A stretch of DNA of 64,000 bases from Roseibium sediminis. GTDB taxonomy: Bacteria; Pseudomonadota; Alphaproteobacteria; Rhizobiales; Stappiaceae. This document shows positions 35,322-43,569 of this stretch, piece after piece. A program made the translations under genes and the position numbers. Each line of letters begins with the position of its first letter. Position 1 is the first letter of the stretch. Location of the stretch: NCBI RefSeq assembly GCF_008711325.1, contig NZ_VXDB01000002.1, forward strand, positions 62,001 through 126,000. Direction: 5' to 3'. A model generated the notes under the pieces. That model was not told the origin of the DNA and ran no database searches. It saw nothing but the letters and a program-made list of their open reading frames with translations.

Positions 35322-36092
35322 TCAGGATTTCAGAACCAGAACCGCGGCATTGAACTCGGAACGCTTGTAGCTGCGCAGCTTGGCAGCTTCCGCGTCTTCG
35401 CCCCAGCGTTCGATGTTCCAGTCTTCCTCGATGAACGCCGCAGACCAGGCTTCATCTGCCGTCAGATGCTCGCCCAGCACTGCAAAGGCCAGCACGGCAG
35501 AGCCCATGAGCGTCGTCGCCGTGTGAAAGGCTGCCAATTGCAATGCAGTCAAGTCGCTCAGGCGAGTGCGAAAGGCTTTGAGCAAGGCGTCTGGTTGTTC
35601 CTTGTGAATGATGCCTTCGACAAGCACGAAGCGCGCACCAAGCTCCTGCCCTGCCCAGTCCAGAACAGGATCCCAGATCCGTGTTTGCCGTTCAACCAGG
35701 GTTTCCGGTTCATCGGCCCGATAACAGACCGCGTCATTGCCGAGGAAGCGCGTGATCTCGTCTGCCACTTCGGCAAACTTCTGCGAAACGGCATCTTGCG
35801 CGGAATTTGCGATCCGGGTCAGCGGCATGGCCCCGGGGTTGATTTCCTTTTCCTGCGCTTCCCATTCAGCAGCGACTGCTTCTGCCAGTACTGCGGACGG
35901 CAGGGTCAATGTCGACTTGGAGGGTGTCTTCACCGGGCGACCATCCAGATGAATGGCATATCCGCCCGCGATTTCTGCAGCCTCGGCCTTTTTGTAAAAC
36001 CGCTTGGGCAGCTCGCGGCGAGACAGTTCACGCGCACGCTGTTCCGGATCGCGCGCGGAAGCTTGTTCGATTTCTGACAAATAATCGCGCAT
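35322..36092 (-). CDS. ATP12-family F1-ATPase assembly chaperone
   Basis: A 256-residue protein starting at ATG 36092, which overlaps the stop of the HAD gene (TGATG). It has the ATP12 signature: RFYKKAEAAE, YAIHLDGRPVKTPSKSTLTLPS, LAEAVAAEWEAQ, NPGAMPLTRIANSA and LQLAAFHTATTLMGSAVLAFA. In mitochondria Atp12 binds the F1 alpha subunit during assembly; alphaproteobacterial homologues are assumed to act the same way. Coupling to a HAD phosphatase gene is a conserved order in the class. Confidence 0.93.
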   Translation of the reverse strand: MRDYLSEIEQASARDPEQRARELSRRELPKRFYKKAEAAEIAGGYAIHLDGRPVKTPSKSTLTLPSAVLAEAVAAEWEAQEKEINPGAMPLTRIANSAQDAVSQKFAEVADEITRFLGNDAVCYRADEPETLVERQTRIWDPVLDWAGQELGARFVLVEGIIHKEQPDALLKAFRTRLSDLTALQLAAFHTATTLMGSAVLAFAVLGEHLTADEAWSAAFIEEDWNIERWGEDAEAAKLRSYKRSEFNAAVLVLKS

Positions 36093-36772
36093 CAAGCAGG
36101 CTCTCTGTTCAGTTTAAGGCATTCGGAAATTGAGTCGAAGAGCTCATCGAAGTGATTGATAACATTGACAGCTCCGGAGCGGCGCAACGCATCTACTTCA
36201 TGATAGCCCCAGGAAACACCAATGGGTTGCGTGCGCCCGGCAAGGGCCATTTCCATATCGAAGGTCGTGTCGCCAATCATGACGGCCTTATCCGCCTCCA
36301 CGCCGGTTTCCGACAAGGCCCGAAGGATCATGTCCGGATGCGGTTTGGAGGGGGAAGTATCCGCCGTCTGGATCGTGACGAACCGGCCATGAAGGTCATG
36401 CACGTCCAGCATGTGGTCCACGCCGCGCCGCGCCTTGCCCGTGGCGATGCCGAGCAGAATGTCGTCGCGCTCGCGCAGCCGATCAAGCGCCTCGCGTGCG
36501 CCCGGATAGAGCGGATCTTCATCCGCACCGATCTGCCGTCTTGCGATCTTTGCTTCGCGGTACGCCTGGGCCATGTCGGGCGCAAGATGGGCATTGAGCG
36601 GACCAACCAGCGTTTCAAACGCCTGTACCAGCGAAAGGCCGACGATAGACAGCGCTGTCTGCCGGTCCGGCATCGGAAGCCCCACTGCGTCGAAGCCCAC
36701 TTCAAGGCCATGCAGGATCGTGTGCTGGCTGTCGATCAGGGTGCCGTCGCAATCAAATATGACGAGATACAT
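36092..36772 (-). CDS. HAD-family hydrolase, phosphoglycolate-phosphatase-like
   Basis: Start at ATG 36772 (MYLVIFDCDGTLIDS) gives 226 residues. FDCDGTLID is motif I, GIATGKARRG motif II, and SKPHPDMIL with GDTTFDMEMA motifs III and IV, with a helical cap between. It is translationally coupled to ATP12. It is preceded by a terminator (36843..36867), so despite the same orientation it is not transcribed from the outer-membrane protein gene. The substrate is unknown. Confidence 0.9.
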   Translation of the reverse strand: MYLVIFDCDGTLIDSQHTILHGLEVGFDAVGLPMPDRQTALSIVGLSLVQAFETLVGPLNAHLAPDMAQAYREAKIARRQIGADEDPLYPGAREALDRLRERDDILLGIATGKARRGVDHMLDVHDLHGRFVTIQTADTSPSKPHPDMILRALSETGVEADKAVMIGDTTFDMEMALAGRTQPIGVSWGYHEVDALRRSGAVNVINHFDELFDSISECLKLNREPA

Positions 36773-36842
36773 ATGGGCTGCTTTCCGGTTCTCTTTCGGA
36801 GGACCGCATGTCGCCTTTTTTTGGTGTTGGGTCAAGGGAAAG

Positions 36843-36867
36843 AAAAACGCCGACCCAAAGGCCGGCG
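36843..36867 (-). terminator. Terminator after the outer-membrane protein gene
   Basis: On the minus strand CGCCGGCC, loop TTTG, GGTCGGCG then TTTTT; eight pairs with one G-T. It lies between mobile repeat copy B and the HAD start codon. Confidence 0.82.
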
Positions 36868-36902
36868 CCGTCTTGCAACGGAATGTGCCGCGTGCCCGCT
36901 CC

Positions 36903-37007
36903 TGGAGCCCGTCTCACATTCACTGAAGCACTCGACGTGCTCCAGATATTTGGTTTGGCGTATTTCCTGACGGCGAACCGGTATCCACTTCGCCTGGAAA
37001 GGCTCTA
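36903..37007 (+). repeat. 105-bp mobile intergenic repeat, copy B
   Basis: It begins TGGAGCCCGTC and ends GGCTCTA. Its internal stem changed together (TGGAG pairs with CTCCA, versus TAGAG with CTCTA in copies A and C). Its last bases include the TAG stop codon of the outer-membrane protein gene. Confidence 0.9.
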
Positions 37008-37733
37008 GAACCTGTAGGTCGCGCGTGCCATCAATGACCCGCCCCATGCATTTCCAAGTTCATAAGCTCCGATTGCCTGGGTGGTCGTCCCGAACTGACG
37101 AGAATCCCCTGTTCTGAACTTGCCGTAATAGTCCAGATTTGCGCCGAGTTTGAGCTCGAATGCCTCGGTAAGTGCGTGGCTGACTTCAACACCGCCACGG
37201 GCAGCAAAGCCTGTTTGCGTGTGACTATCGACAGTTGCGTATGCGACCCTGGTCGTTTCCGGGCTTTCATCAATATCCGACAAGCGGTTGATGGATAAAC
37301 CCAGACCCGCAATGGCCGAAACAGACGTAGATGAGCTTACATCCATGGAGTAGCTGACATTTGCCAATATGACATGGGATTGCGCTTCACCGTCAAAGCG
37401 CGCGCGCTGGGATGCTCGGGGAAACGCCGCGAACCAGCGAACATCTCCGCCGACATAATCGTAGCTCATGAAGACGCCAAGCGCGGATGAGAACTGGTAT
37501 CCGACTCGGCCACCAACGGTGAGTGCGGTATCAAACTTCACATCTGACACAGTGCCGGTAAATGAAGCGCCACCGTTTTTCGTGTCGCTGGTGGCTGATC
37601 GGAAGGATGCACCGGCTCCGATATCCGCGAACCAACCCTGCTCTGCGGGTTCGGCTGCTGCAGTTCCACCGGCCACGGCGGCTGTAATTAGTGCGGCAAG
37701 AATGCCTGTACGGACGAGTGTTTTTGTGGCCAT
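37005..37733 (-). CDS. Outer-membrane beta-barrel protein
   Basis: A 242-residue protein with a signal peptide (residues 1-27, cleavage near AAA/EP). The mature part alternates aromatic and polar residues in strand-length segments (FADIGAGASFRSA, LTVGGRVGYQFSSALGVFMSYDYVGGD, FELKLGANLDYYG) and ends with ARATYRF, a C-terminal aromatic typical of BamA-inserted barrels. About eight to ten strands fit an OmpA/OmpW-like porin fold. Its stop codon sits at the boundary of mobile repeat copy B. It interrupts the common rluC-HAD-ATP12 order. Confidence 0.85.
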   Translation of the reverse strand: MATKTLVRTGILAALITAAVAGGTAAAEPAEQGWFADIGAGASFRSATSDTKNGGASFTGTVSDVKFDTALTVGGRVGYQFSSALGVFMSYDYVGGDVRWFAAFPRASQRARFDGEAQSHVILANVSYSMDVSSSTSVSAIAGLGLSINRLSDIDESPETTRVAYATVDSHTQTGFAARGGVEVSHALTEAFELKLGANLDYYGKFRTGDSRQFGTTTQAIGAYELGNAWGGSLMARATYRF

Positions 37734-37924
37734 GTCAAAACCTTGACGTGATTGACGATCCTAACTTTCTCCTAGGCGATTCCTGATCTCGCAGCCAGCG
37801 TGAATTTCTACCTGTAATTGCATTTTCGTGAGAATTTCACGCTATCGGGGCGAAAGGGTTTTCGCTCGACACAGACGCTCGCAGACCCTACGAAGAGGCC
37901 ATCTGCTGAGAGGATATCTGCCGC

Positions 37925-38095
37925 GTGACCAAAATCATCATGCTTCTGCTGCTGTGTATTGCCGCCATTCAGGTGATCCGGCCTCTTGGTTGGCCGGGTC
38001 TGAAAAAGCGTGCAGACGCGTGGAAGCTGGTTGCAGGCACAGTCGCCCTGACCTTCGCCATGCTTGTGCTCACTGCGTTGTTTCAGGGGCTGTAG
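37925..38095 (+). CDS. 56-residue membrane protein
   Basis: The frame opens at GTG 37925 behind GAGAGGA and reads VTKIIMLLLLCIAAIQ, then VIRPLGWPGLKKRADAWK and a second hydrophobic helix ending TALFQGL at TAG 38093. The two-helix hairpin with the RPLGWPGLKKR turn is reminiscent of small membrane proteins beside rluC in other Rhizobiales, by my recollection. It is convergent with rluC. Its function is unknown. Confidence 0.72.
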   Translation: MTKIIMLLLLCIAAIQVIRPLGWPGLKKRADAWKLVAGTVALTFAMLVLTALFQGL

Positions 38096-38131
38096 CTCGC
38101 CTTGGGGCCTGTTGCCTAATCGATAGCCGAC

Positions 38132-39133
38132 TTATTCCGGGTCATCTGCTTCCGGATCATAATCCGAGACATCGAAGCCCAGCAGGTTCCAGGTCTGCTG
38201 CATGTGCGGCGGCAGGGGAGCAGACACATCGATCATGCCGTGTCCGGAGGGATGCGGGATAACGATCCGGCGCGCGAGAAGGTGCAGCCGGTTCTGGATG
38301 CCACCCGGCAGCTCCCAGTTCTCGATGTTGAAATACTTGTCGTCACCAATGATCGGATGTCCGATATGCGCTGCATGGGCGCGCAGCTGGTGCGTGCGGC
38401 CCGTGACCGGCTTCAAGGTCACCCAGGACAGCTTCTGGCCCGACTTTTCAAAGACGGAATAGAGCGAAACTGCGTGCTGGGCTTCATCATCGCCGTGACG
38501 GGCAACCCGCATGCGCTCTTCTTCCTCGCTCCGGGCAAGGTAAGTCGAAATCCGGCCCTGGAACGGCTTGGGGACGCCAGCTAGAATGGCCCAGTAGATC
38601 TTGCGGGTATTGCGATGGCGGAAGGACTTGGTCAGCTCCTGTGCGGCCTTGCGCGTCTTGGCCACAAGGATGATGCCCGAGGTCTCGCGGTCGAGACGGT
38701 GGACGAGCTTCGGCTTTTCGCCCTTCTGGTTGGTGAAGGCGTCCAGCATGCCATCCAGATGGCGCTTGAGGCCGGACCCGCCCTGCACGGCAAGACCTGC
38801 GGGCTTGTTCAGCACCATTACATGATTGTCTTCAAACAGCATCATGTCCTCAATGGCGGCGCGGTCATCGGCCACCAGCTTTGAGGACTTCGGGCGGGCG
38901 TTCTTCTTGTCATCTGCAGCCAGCTCGACACCGAGTGGCGGAATGCGGACGATCTGCCCCTTTGCAATGCGTGTGTTGCTTTCCGCGCGCTTGCCATCGA
39001 TACGCACCTGACCGGTACGCAGCAGCTTTTGCAGGCGACCGAAGCCAAGCCCCGGATAGTGGGCCTTGAACCAGCGATCGAGACGCATGCCCGCTTCATC
39101 TGCGGTAACTGTTTTCTGCTCAATGGCGGACAT
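38132..39133 (-). CDS. rluC: RluC-like 23S rRNA pseudouridine synthase
   Basis: Start at ATG 39133 (MSAIEQKTVTADEAGMRLDRW) gives 333 residues. An S4 RNA-binding domain (LQKLLRTGQVRIDGKRAE, ending VRIPPL as in RluC rather than RluD) precedes the catalytic domain, with LVHRLDRETSGIIL containing the catalytic aspartate and LKPVTGRTHQLRAHAA. RluC converts three uridines of 23S rRNA to pseudouridine. The S4 ending is my basis for choosing RluC; assignment within the RluA family is moderately sure. Confidence 0.88.
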   Translation of the reverse strand: MSAIEQKTVTADEAGMRLDRWFKAHYPGLGFGRLQKLLRTGQVRIDGKRAESNTRIAKGQIVRIPPLGVELAADDKKNARPKSSKLVADDRAAIEDMMLFEDNHVMVLNKPAGLAVQGGSGLKRHLDGMLDAFTNQKGEKPKLVHRLDRETSGIILVAKTRKAAQELTKSFRHRNTRKIYWAILAGVPKPFQGRISTYLARSEEEERMRVARHGDDEAQHAVSLYSVFEKSGQKLSWVTLKPVTGRTHQLRAHAAHIGHPIIGDDKYFNIENWELPGGIQNRLHLLARRIVIPHPSGHGMIDVSAPLPPHMQQTWNLLGFDVSDYDPEADDPE

Positions 39134-39244
39134 GATCGTTCTTTCGTGTGATGCGGTATCAAAGGCGCGGGTTTCCGCGCGGCCCCGTTCGGGCATGAGT
39201 TGCCACGCGTATACGCAACAATTGCCCCAGTGAAAAGGGGCGGA

Positions 39245-39631
39245 TCAGGCCGAGCCCAGGCTTCTCATCAAAAAGAGGCCTGCAAAGACCGCCACAAGTG
39301 ACAAAATCACCGAGGCGGCAATGTAGATCATGGCCAGCATCGTATCCCCGCGCTCCCACAATACAGCCGTATCCAGCGAGAATGCAGAGAAGGTCGTGAA
39401 CCCGCCGAGAATGCCCGTTGCCACGAAATAGAGCAGCGATTGCATGCCTGCGCCCTCATGGCGGACAAGCCAGCCGATGAAGAGCCCCATGACAAGGGAG
39501 CCGATGATATTGACGCTCAAGGTGCCAACCGGAAAGCCGGGTCCAAACGCACGCAAGGTGCCAAGGGACACCAGATGACGCAGGCCCGCGCCAATTCCGC
39601 CGCCGAGCATGACGAGAAGCAGGTGATTCAT
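39245..39631 (-). CDS. crcB: CrcB/Fluc fluoride ion channel
   Basis: A 128-residue protein with four membrane helices: GGGIGAGLRHLVS, GTLSVNIIGSLVMGLFIG with the conserved Asn, GILGGFTTFSAFSLD with the fluoride-path Phe and Thr/Ser, and a last helix. Dual-topology dimers export fluoride. No fluoride riboswitch is visible in the 50 bases before it. The repeat copy C lies just upstream. Confidence 0.93.
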   Translation of the reverse strand: MNHLLLVMLGGGIGAGLRHLVSLGTLRAFGPGFPVGTLSVNIIGSLVMGLFIGWLVRHEGAGMQSLLYFVATGILGGFTTFSAFSLDTAVLWERGDTMLAMIYIAASVILSLVAVFAGLFLMRSLGSA

Positions 39632-39684
39632 ACGCGGATTATAGCGGGCCGATGCCTTGCTGCCAGCGATGATCTTGCGCCCGT

Positions 39685-39789
39685 TAGAGTATTTCCAGGC
39701 GAAGTGGATACCGGTTCGCCGTCAGGAAATGCGCCAAATCAAATATTTAGAGCACGTCGAGTGATACAGTGAATGCGAGACGTGCTCTA
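39685..39789 (-). repeat. 105-bp mobile intergenic repeat, copy C
   Basis: Reversed relative to A and B; on the minus strand it starts TAGAGCACGTC and ends ACTCTA. Its first 42 bases carry an 11-pair perfect stem (TAGAGCACGTC/GACGTGCTCTA). Flanks CCGT and ACGG around TA rejoin to the palindrome CCGTTAACGG. Confidence 0.9.
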
Positions 39790-39802
39790 ACGGCCGACCG
39801 GA

Positions 39803-42205
39803 TCAGGCCACGTAATCGACCGGGTCGCTCACGCGCTCCGCGGTCGCCATGGCCTCGATTTTGCGCTCGACCGTATCCATTTCGGCTCCAATCGTGCGCA
39901 GGTATGGCCGCTCCTCATCCAGTATGGCACGGAAAATGTCGTGCTTGAGTTTCAGCAAGCGGTCCGGGTCGATCTCGATATCATCGGAGGCCGACAGCAC
40001 GATGGAAATCAACCGCTCTGCCGTGTTCAATCGTCCCCAAAGATAGTCATGTTCGCGCCAGCTGCGATTGAAGAAGGCTCCAAAAGTGTTGAGTGCCTTG
40101 CCCTTCAGCTCGAACCCTTCCTCCTGAAGGGAGGTCGCGTCCTTGGGGCTGATCCGGTCGACAAGCGTTTCGCCGACTTCTGCAAAATCATTTCCCTGCA
40201 GGCCGGGGAAAATCACCAGATCATAGAAGGCATAGCCGATATAGGCCTCGATGAGCCGCTTGTACCAGTCGCCTTCAAGCATGTGGGCCGCGACATCCGA
40301 CAGGATTTCATCCTGCCAGGCGTCCAGCTCGGGAAGGCGCATTTGACCGGCGAGCATCTTCAGGAAAACCACCAGCGCACCCAGCCGTGCCCCTTCCGTG
40401 CCGGTCTGGCAGACTTCAGCAAGATTTCGCGCAGCGTCGCTGACTTCCGGTTCGAAGAAGGCACCCGTCCAGCGCGCCTGAAGCAGGTCGATCTGTTCAT
40501 ACAGTCGGCTCTTCAACTGGTCGAACTGGATGCGGGCCCCCTCGCCATCCATCAGCGCGGCCCGTTCCTGATAGAAGCTGTTCAGCCTGCGGATGGTGAA
40601 GCGAAGCCGGCGAATGCGGTAATCGACATCGAACTGTTTCAGGAAGTGAATGATGGCGGGCGACGGTTTCAGGTTTCCCCCGCCCGGCAGGTTGGACAAG
40701 GTGTCCAGGTAGCCGTTGATCAACCCCACCCAGTCGTATTCAAACGTGTCGTCCGGCTCTGGGTTGGCAAGCTCGCGCAGCAGAGCGGCCAGACTGTCGG
40801 AGATCGCGTGCAGCTTCTGGCTCTGATAATTGAGATAGGCATATCCGGCCTGCTCATGCGCCATGGCATTTGCCTTTTCGCGGCAGCTGGACATGGTCTC
40901 GGGCTTCATACGCCCCCAAAGTGGCAGGATCTTGCGAACGGCAGGTGCAGCAACGGGGTCAACGGCTGAAATTGTATGGGCGAGCCAACGGCTGCGGCGG
41001 TTGCCCGCCTCGATTTCCATCAGGTCGTCGCCCACAGGCTCGTTGCGCGGAATATGGGCGAGAGACGCAAGAATGACACGGAAGAACCCCGGGAGCTCCT
41101 CAAGATCGTTCGGCGCGCCCTTGCGGTCCACCGGAACAGGATCGACATAGACCAGCCGCCGGGCGACTTCTCGCGTTGCCGGACGTTGCCGCACCACTTC
41201 GATCACAGGTGCAAAGGGCTTGTTCATGACCACGCTGCCATCCACAAAGCAGTGGTGGGCCGCCTTCTCGCCGGTCAGCTCCAAACGCCGCTTTAGGAAC
41301 TTTTCGCGGTTTGGCCAGATTTCGCCGCGCTCATCCAGAACCTTGTCCATCTCGGCGATGGTTGCGGGCGGAAAGGCTCCCGGAAAGGAGGATGTCGCCC
41401 GGGCTGCAAAGACGAGTTCCGGGGCCGCACGGCTATCCAGTTCGCTTTCCAGATCGCCCGTGGCGCGGTGTCGTGCCTTGAAATTGAGGATGCGTCGGTG
41501 GTCCCACTCCTCGATGAAAGCAGGATCATCAATCCGGATCTTGCGGCATCGCCCGTGATAGTCGGTGATGGTAACAAAGAGATCGAGTGCCTGGCCTTGC
41601 GGGATCAGCGTTGCGCCCGGCTCCGCCCCCTCCTCCATCTTCTGGTAGGCATCCAGCATCCAGCTGATATAGGCCTCACCGGAAAAGGGCGGCGTGAACC
41701 ACCGTGACTGCATGAAGAGCCGCAATTTCTCGCGGGTTTCAGGCTCCGTAATCTGACGATTGAGCTGGGACGAGATCACCCGGTTGAGCACGGGGCTGAC
41801 CCCTGACTTCAGGTATCGGGTCAATCCGTCCTGGGGCCTTGCAAGCTCCGTGACATCGGCGTGTTTCAGCCACAGGTCCCGATGGCTATCCAGCGGCAGG
41901 TCATGCGCGATGGCTCGCGCCAGCATGACACCATTGACGCCTCCGGCCGACGCGCCGGCAATGGCATCCACCACCACCCGCAAACGCACGGTTTCGCCGA
42001 CGGCTTCCAAAAGCGCCGCGTAGGCCTTTTCCGACGGAGACAAGGCTCGGCACTCTTCGGGAGTAAATGGGCGGTTCGGTTTGGGGGCGCGGGAAGCGCA
42101 GGCTCGAACAAGTGAGAGGATTTCCCGGCTGACCCCATGCATGTAGATGGCAAGGGAAACACCGCCGTAAAACACCAGAGCCAAGCGCAGTTCTATTTCC
42201 CTCAT
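39803..42205 (-). CDS. Large patatin-like phospholipase
   Basis: An 800-residue protein. Residues 1-380 are a patatin domain: LALVFYGGVSLAIYMHG is the oxyanion-hole segment, VDAIAGASAGGVNGVML contains the GxSxG nucleophile serine, and CFVDGSVVMNKPF carries the catalytic Asp of the Ser-Asp dyad. The C-terminal half is mainly helical, as in the long TIGR03607/DUF3376-type patatins. No signal peptide is present, so it is cytoplasmic or peripherally membrane-bound. It lies between rarA (26 bases upstream) and crcB. Lipid substrate unknown. Confidence 0.9.
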   Translation of the reverse strand: MREIELRLALVFYGGVSLAIYMHGVSREILSLVRACASRAPKPNRPFTPEECRALSPSEKAYAALLEAVGETVRLRVVVDAIAGASAGGVNGVMLARAIAHDLPLDSHRDLWLKHADVTELARPQDGLTRYLKSGVSPVLNRVISSQLNRQITEPETREKLRLFMQSRWFTPPFSGEAYISWMLDAYQKMEEGAEPGATLIPQGQALDLFVTITDYHGRCRKIRIDDPAFIEEWDHRRILNFKARHRATGDLESELDSRAAPELVFAARATSSFPGAFPPATIAEMDKVLDERGEIWPNREKFLKRRLELTGEKAAHHCFVDGSVVMNKPFAPVIEVVRQRPATREVARRLVYVDPVPVDRKGAPNDLEELPGFFRVILASLAHIPRNEPVGDDLMEIEAGNRRSRWLAHTISAVDPVAAPAVRKILPLWGRMKPETMSSCREKANAMAHEQAGYAYLNYQSQKLHAISDSLAALLRELANPEPDDTFEYDWVGLINGYLDTLSNLPGGGNLKPSPAIIHFLKQFDVDYRIRRLRFTIRRLNSFYQERAALMDGEGARIQFDQLKSRLYEQIDLLQARWTGAFFEPEVSDAARNLAEVCQTGTEGARLGALVVFLKMLAGQMRLPELDAWQDEILSDVAAHMLEGDWYKRLIEAYIGYAFYDLVIFPGLQGNDFAEVGETLVDRISPKDATSLQEEGFELKGKALNTFGAFFNRSWREHDYLWGRLNTAERLISIVLSASDDIEIDPDRLLKLKHDIFRAILDEERPYLRTIGAEMDTVERKIEAMATAERVSDPVDYVA

Positions 42206-42231
42206 GGCCTACCTCCTGCGCTTTTGAAATT

Positions 42232-43554
42232 TCAAGCGCCCTGCCCGCCCGAACCCCGTTCGCGTCTCAGCCGTGCCCAGTATTCCAGGCGCTTGCGCAG
42301 CTCGCGTTCAAATCCCCTGTCCGGCGGATCATAGTAAGTTTGCCTGCCTATGGTTTCCGGAAAGTAATCCTGACCGGAAAAACCGTCGGGTGCATCATGA
42401 TCGTACTGATAACCGGTGCCGTAACCCTCGGATTTCATCAATTTTGTGGGAGCGTTGAGAATATGTTTGGGCGGCAGGAGCGAGCCGCTCGTCTTGGCGC
42501 TGCGCATCGCCGCCTTGTAGGCGACATAATTGCCATTGGATTTCGGTGCGCTGGCCAGATAGATGACCGCCTGCGACAAAGCCAGTTCGCCTTCTGGAGA
42601 CCCCAGCATCTGATAGGCGTCGCGCGCAGCATTGGCCTGAACCAGCGCATGCGGGTCGGCAAGACCAATATCTTCCACCGCCATGCGGATCAGGCGGCGG
42701 GCGAGGTACATCGGGTCCTCGCCCCCGTCCAGCATGCGGCAAAACCAGTAGAGTGCTGCATCCGGGTCCGACCCTCTAACGGACTTGTGCAGGGCAGAAA
42801 TGAGATTGTAGTGCCCGTCCTGGCTCTTGTCGTAGATCGGGGCGCGCCGCTGAACGATCTGCTGCAGGCGCTCTGCGTCAAACACCTCACCATCATCCGC
42901 AGCGCGCCAGACGTCCTCGGCCAGCGTCAAAGCCGAGCGGCCATCGCCATCGGCCATGCGAACCAGTACGGAGCGCGCTTCCTCGTCAACCGGCAGCTTG
43001 CGCCCTTCCAGCTCCTCGGCCCGCGTCAGCAATTTGCCGATCGCTTCGGAATTGAGCGAATGGAATGTCATGACATGGGAGCGGGACAGAACAGCGGCGT
43101 TCAGCTCAAAAGACGGGTTTTCCGTTGTCGCACCAACCAGTGTGATCGTGCCATCTTCCATCACGGGCAGGAAACTATCCTGCTGGGCACGATTGAAACG
43201 ATGGATCTCGTCGACAAAGAGCAACGTCCCACGCCCGCCCATGCGGCGCGAGCGAGCCATCTCGAACACCTTTTTCAGGTCCGCGACGCCGGAAAAGATC
43301 GCAGAGATCTGTTCAAAGGCGAGATCTGTCTCGTGGGCCAGAAGCCGCGCAATGGTTGTCTTGCCTGTGCCAGGAGGTCCCCAGAAGATCAGCGAACCAA
43401 GGCTGCGGGTCTTGAGCATGCGCGACAGGGTACCATCGGGCCCGAGCAAATGATCCTGCCCGACGACGTCCGCCAGCTTCTGCGGCCGCATACGGTCGGC
43501 CAGCGGACGGTTCACGTCCTTGTCCAATCCCGATGCGGCAAACAGATCGCTCAT
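42232..43554 (-). CDS. rarA: Replication-associated recombination protein RarA
   Basis: A 440-residue AAA+ protein: PLADRMRPQKLADVVGQDHLLG opens it, WGPPGTGKTTIARLLA is Walker A, LLFVDEIHRFNRAQQDSFLP is Walker B with the clamp-loader-like extension, and GATTENPSFELNAAVLSR is sensor 1. The C-terminal MgsA tetramerisation domain has KSVRGSDPDAALYWFCRML and ARRLIRMAVEDIGLADP. It acts at stalled replication forks with SSB. It follows the Do-type protease by 15 bases, a common alphaproteobacterial order after rplQ. Confidence 0.96.
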   Translation of the reverse strand: MSDLFAASGLDKDVNRPLADRMRPQKLADVVGQDHLLGPDGTLSRMLKTRSLGSLIFWGPPGTGKTTIARLLAHETDLAFEQISAIFSGVADLKKVFEMARSRRMGGRGTLLFVDEIHRFNRAQQDSFLPVMEDGTITLVGATTENPSFELNAAVLSRSHVMTFHSLNSEAIGKLLTRAEELEGRKLPVDEEARSVLVRMADGDGRSALTLAEDVWRAADDGEVFDAERLQQIVQRRAPIYDKSQDGHYNLISALHKSVRGSDPDAALYWFCRMLDGGEDPMYLARRLIRMAVEDIGLADPHALVQANAARDAYQMLGSPEGELALSQAVIYLASAPKSNGNYVAYKAAMRSAKTSGSLLPPKHILNAPTKLMKSEGYGTGYQYDHDAPDGFSGQDYFPETIGRQTYYDPPDRGFERELRKRLEYWARLRRERGSGGQGA

Positions 43555-43569
43555 GAAACGCCCTTTCCG

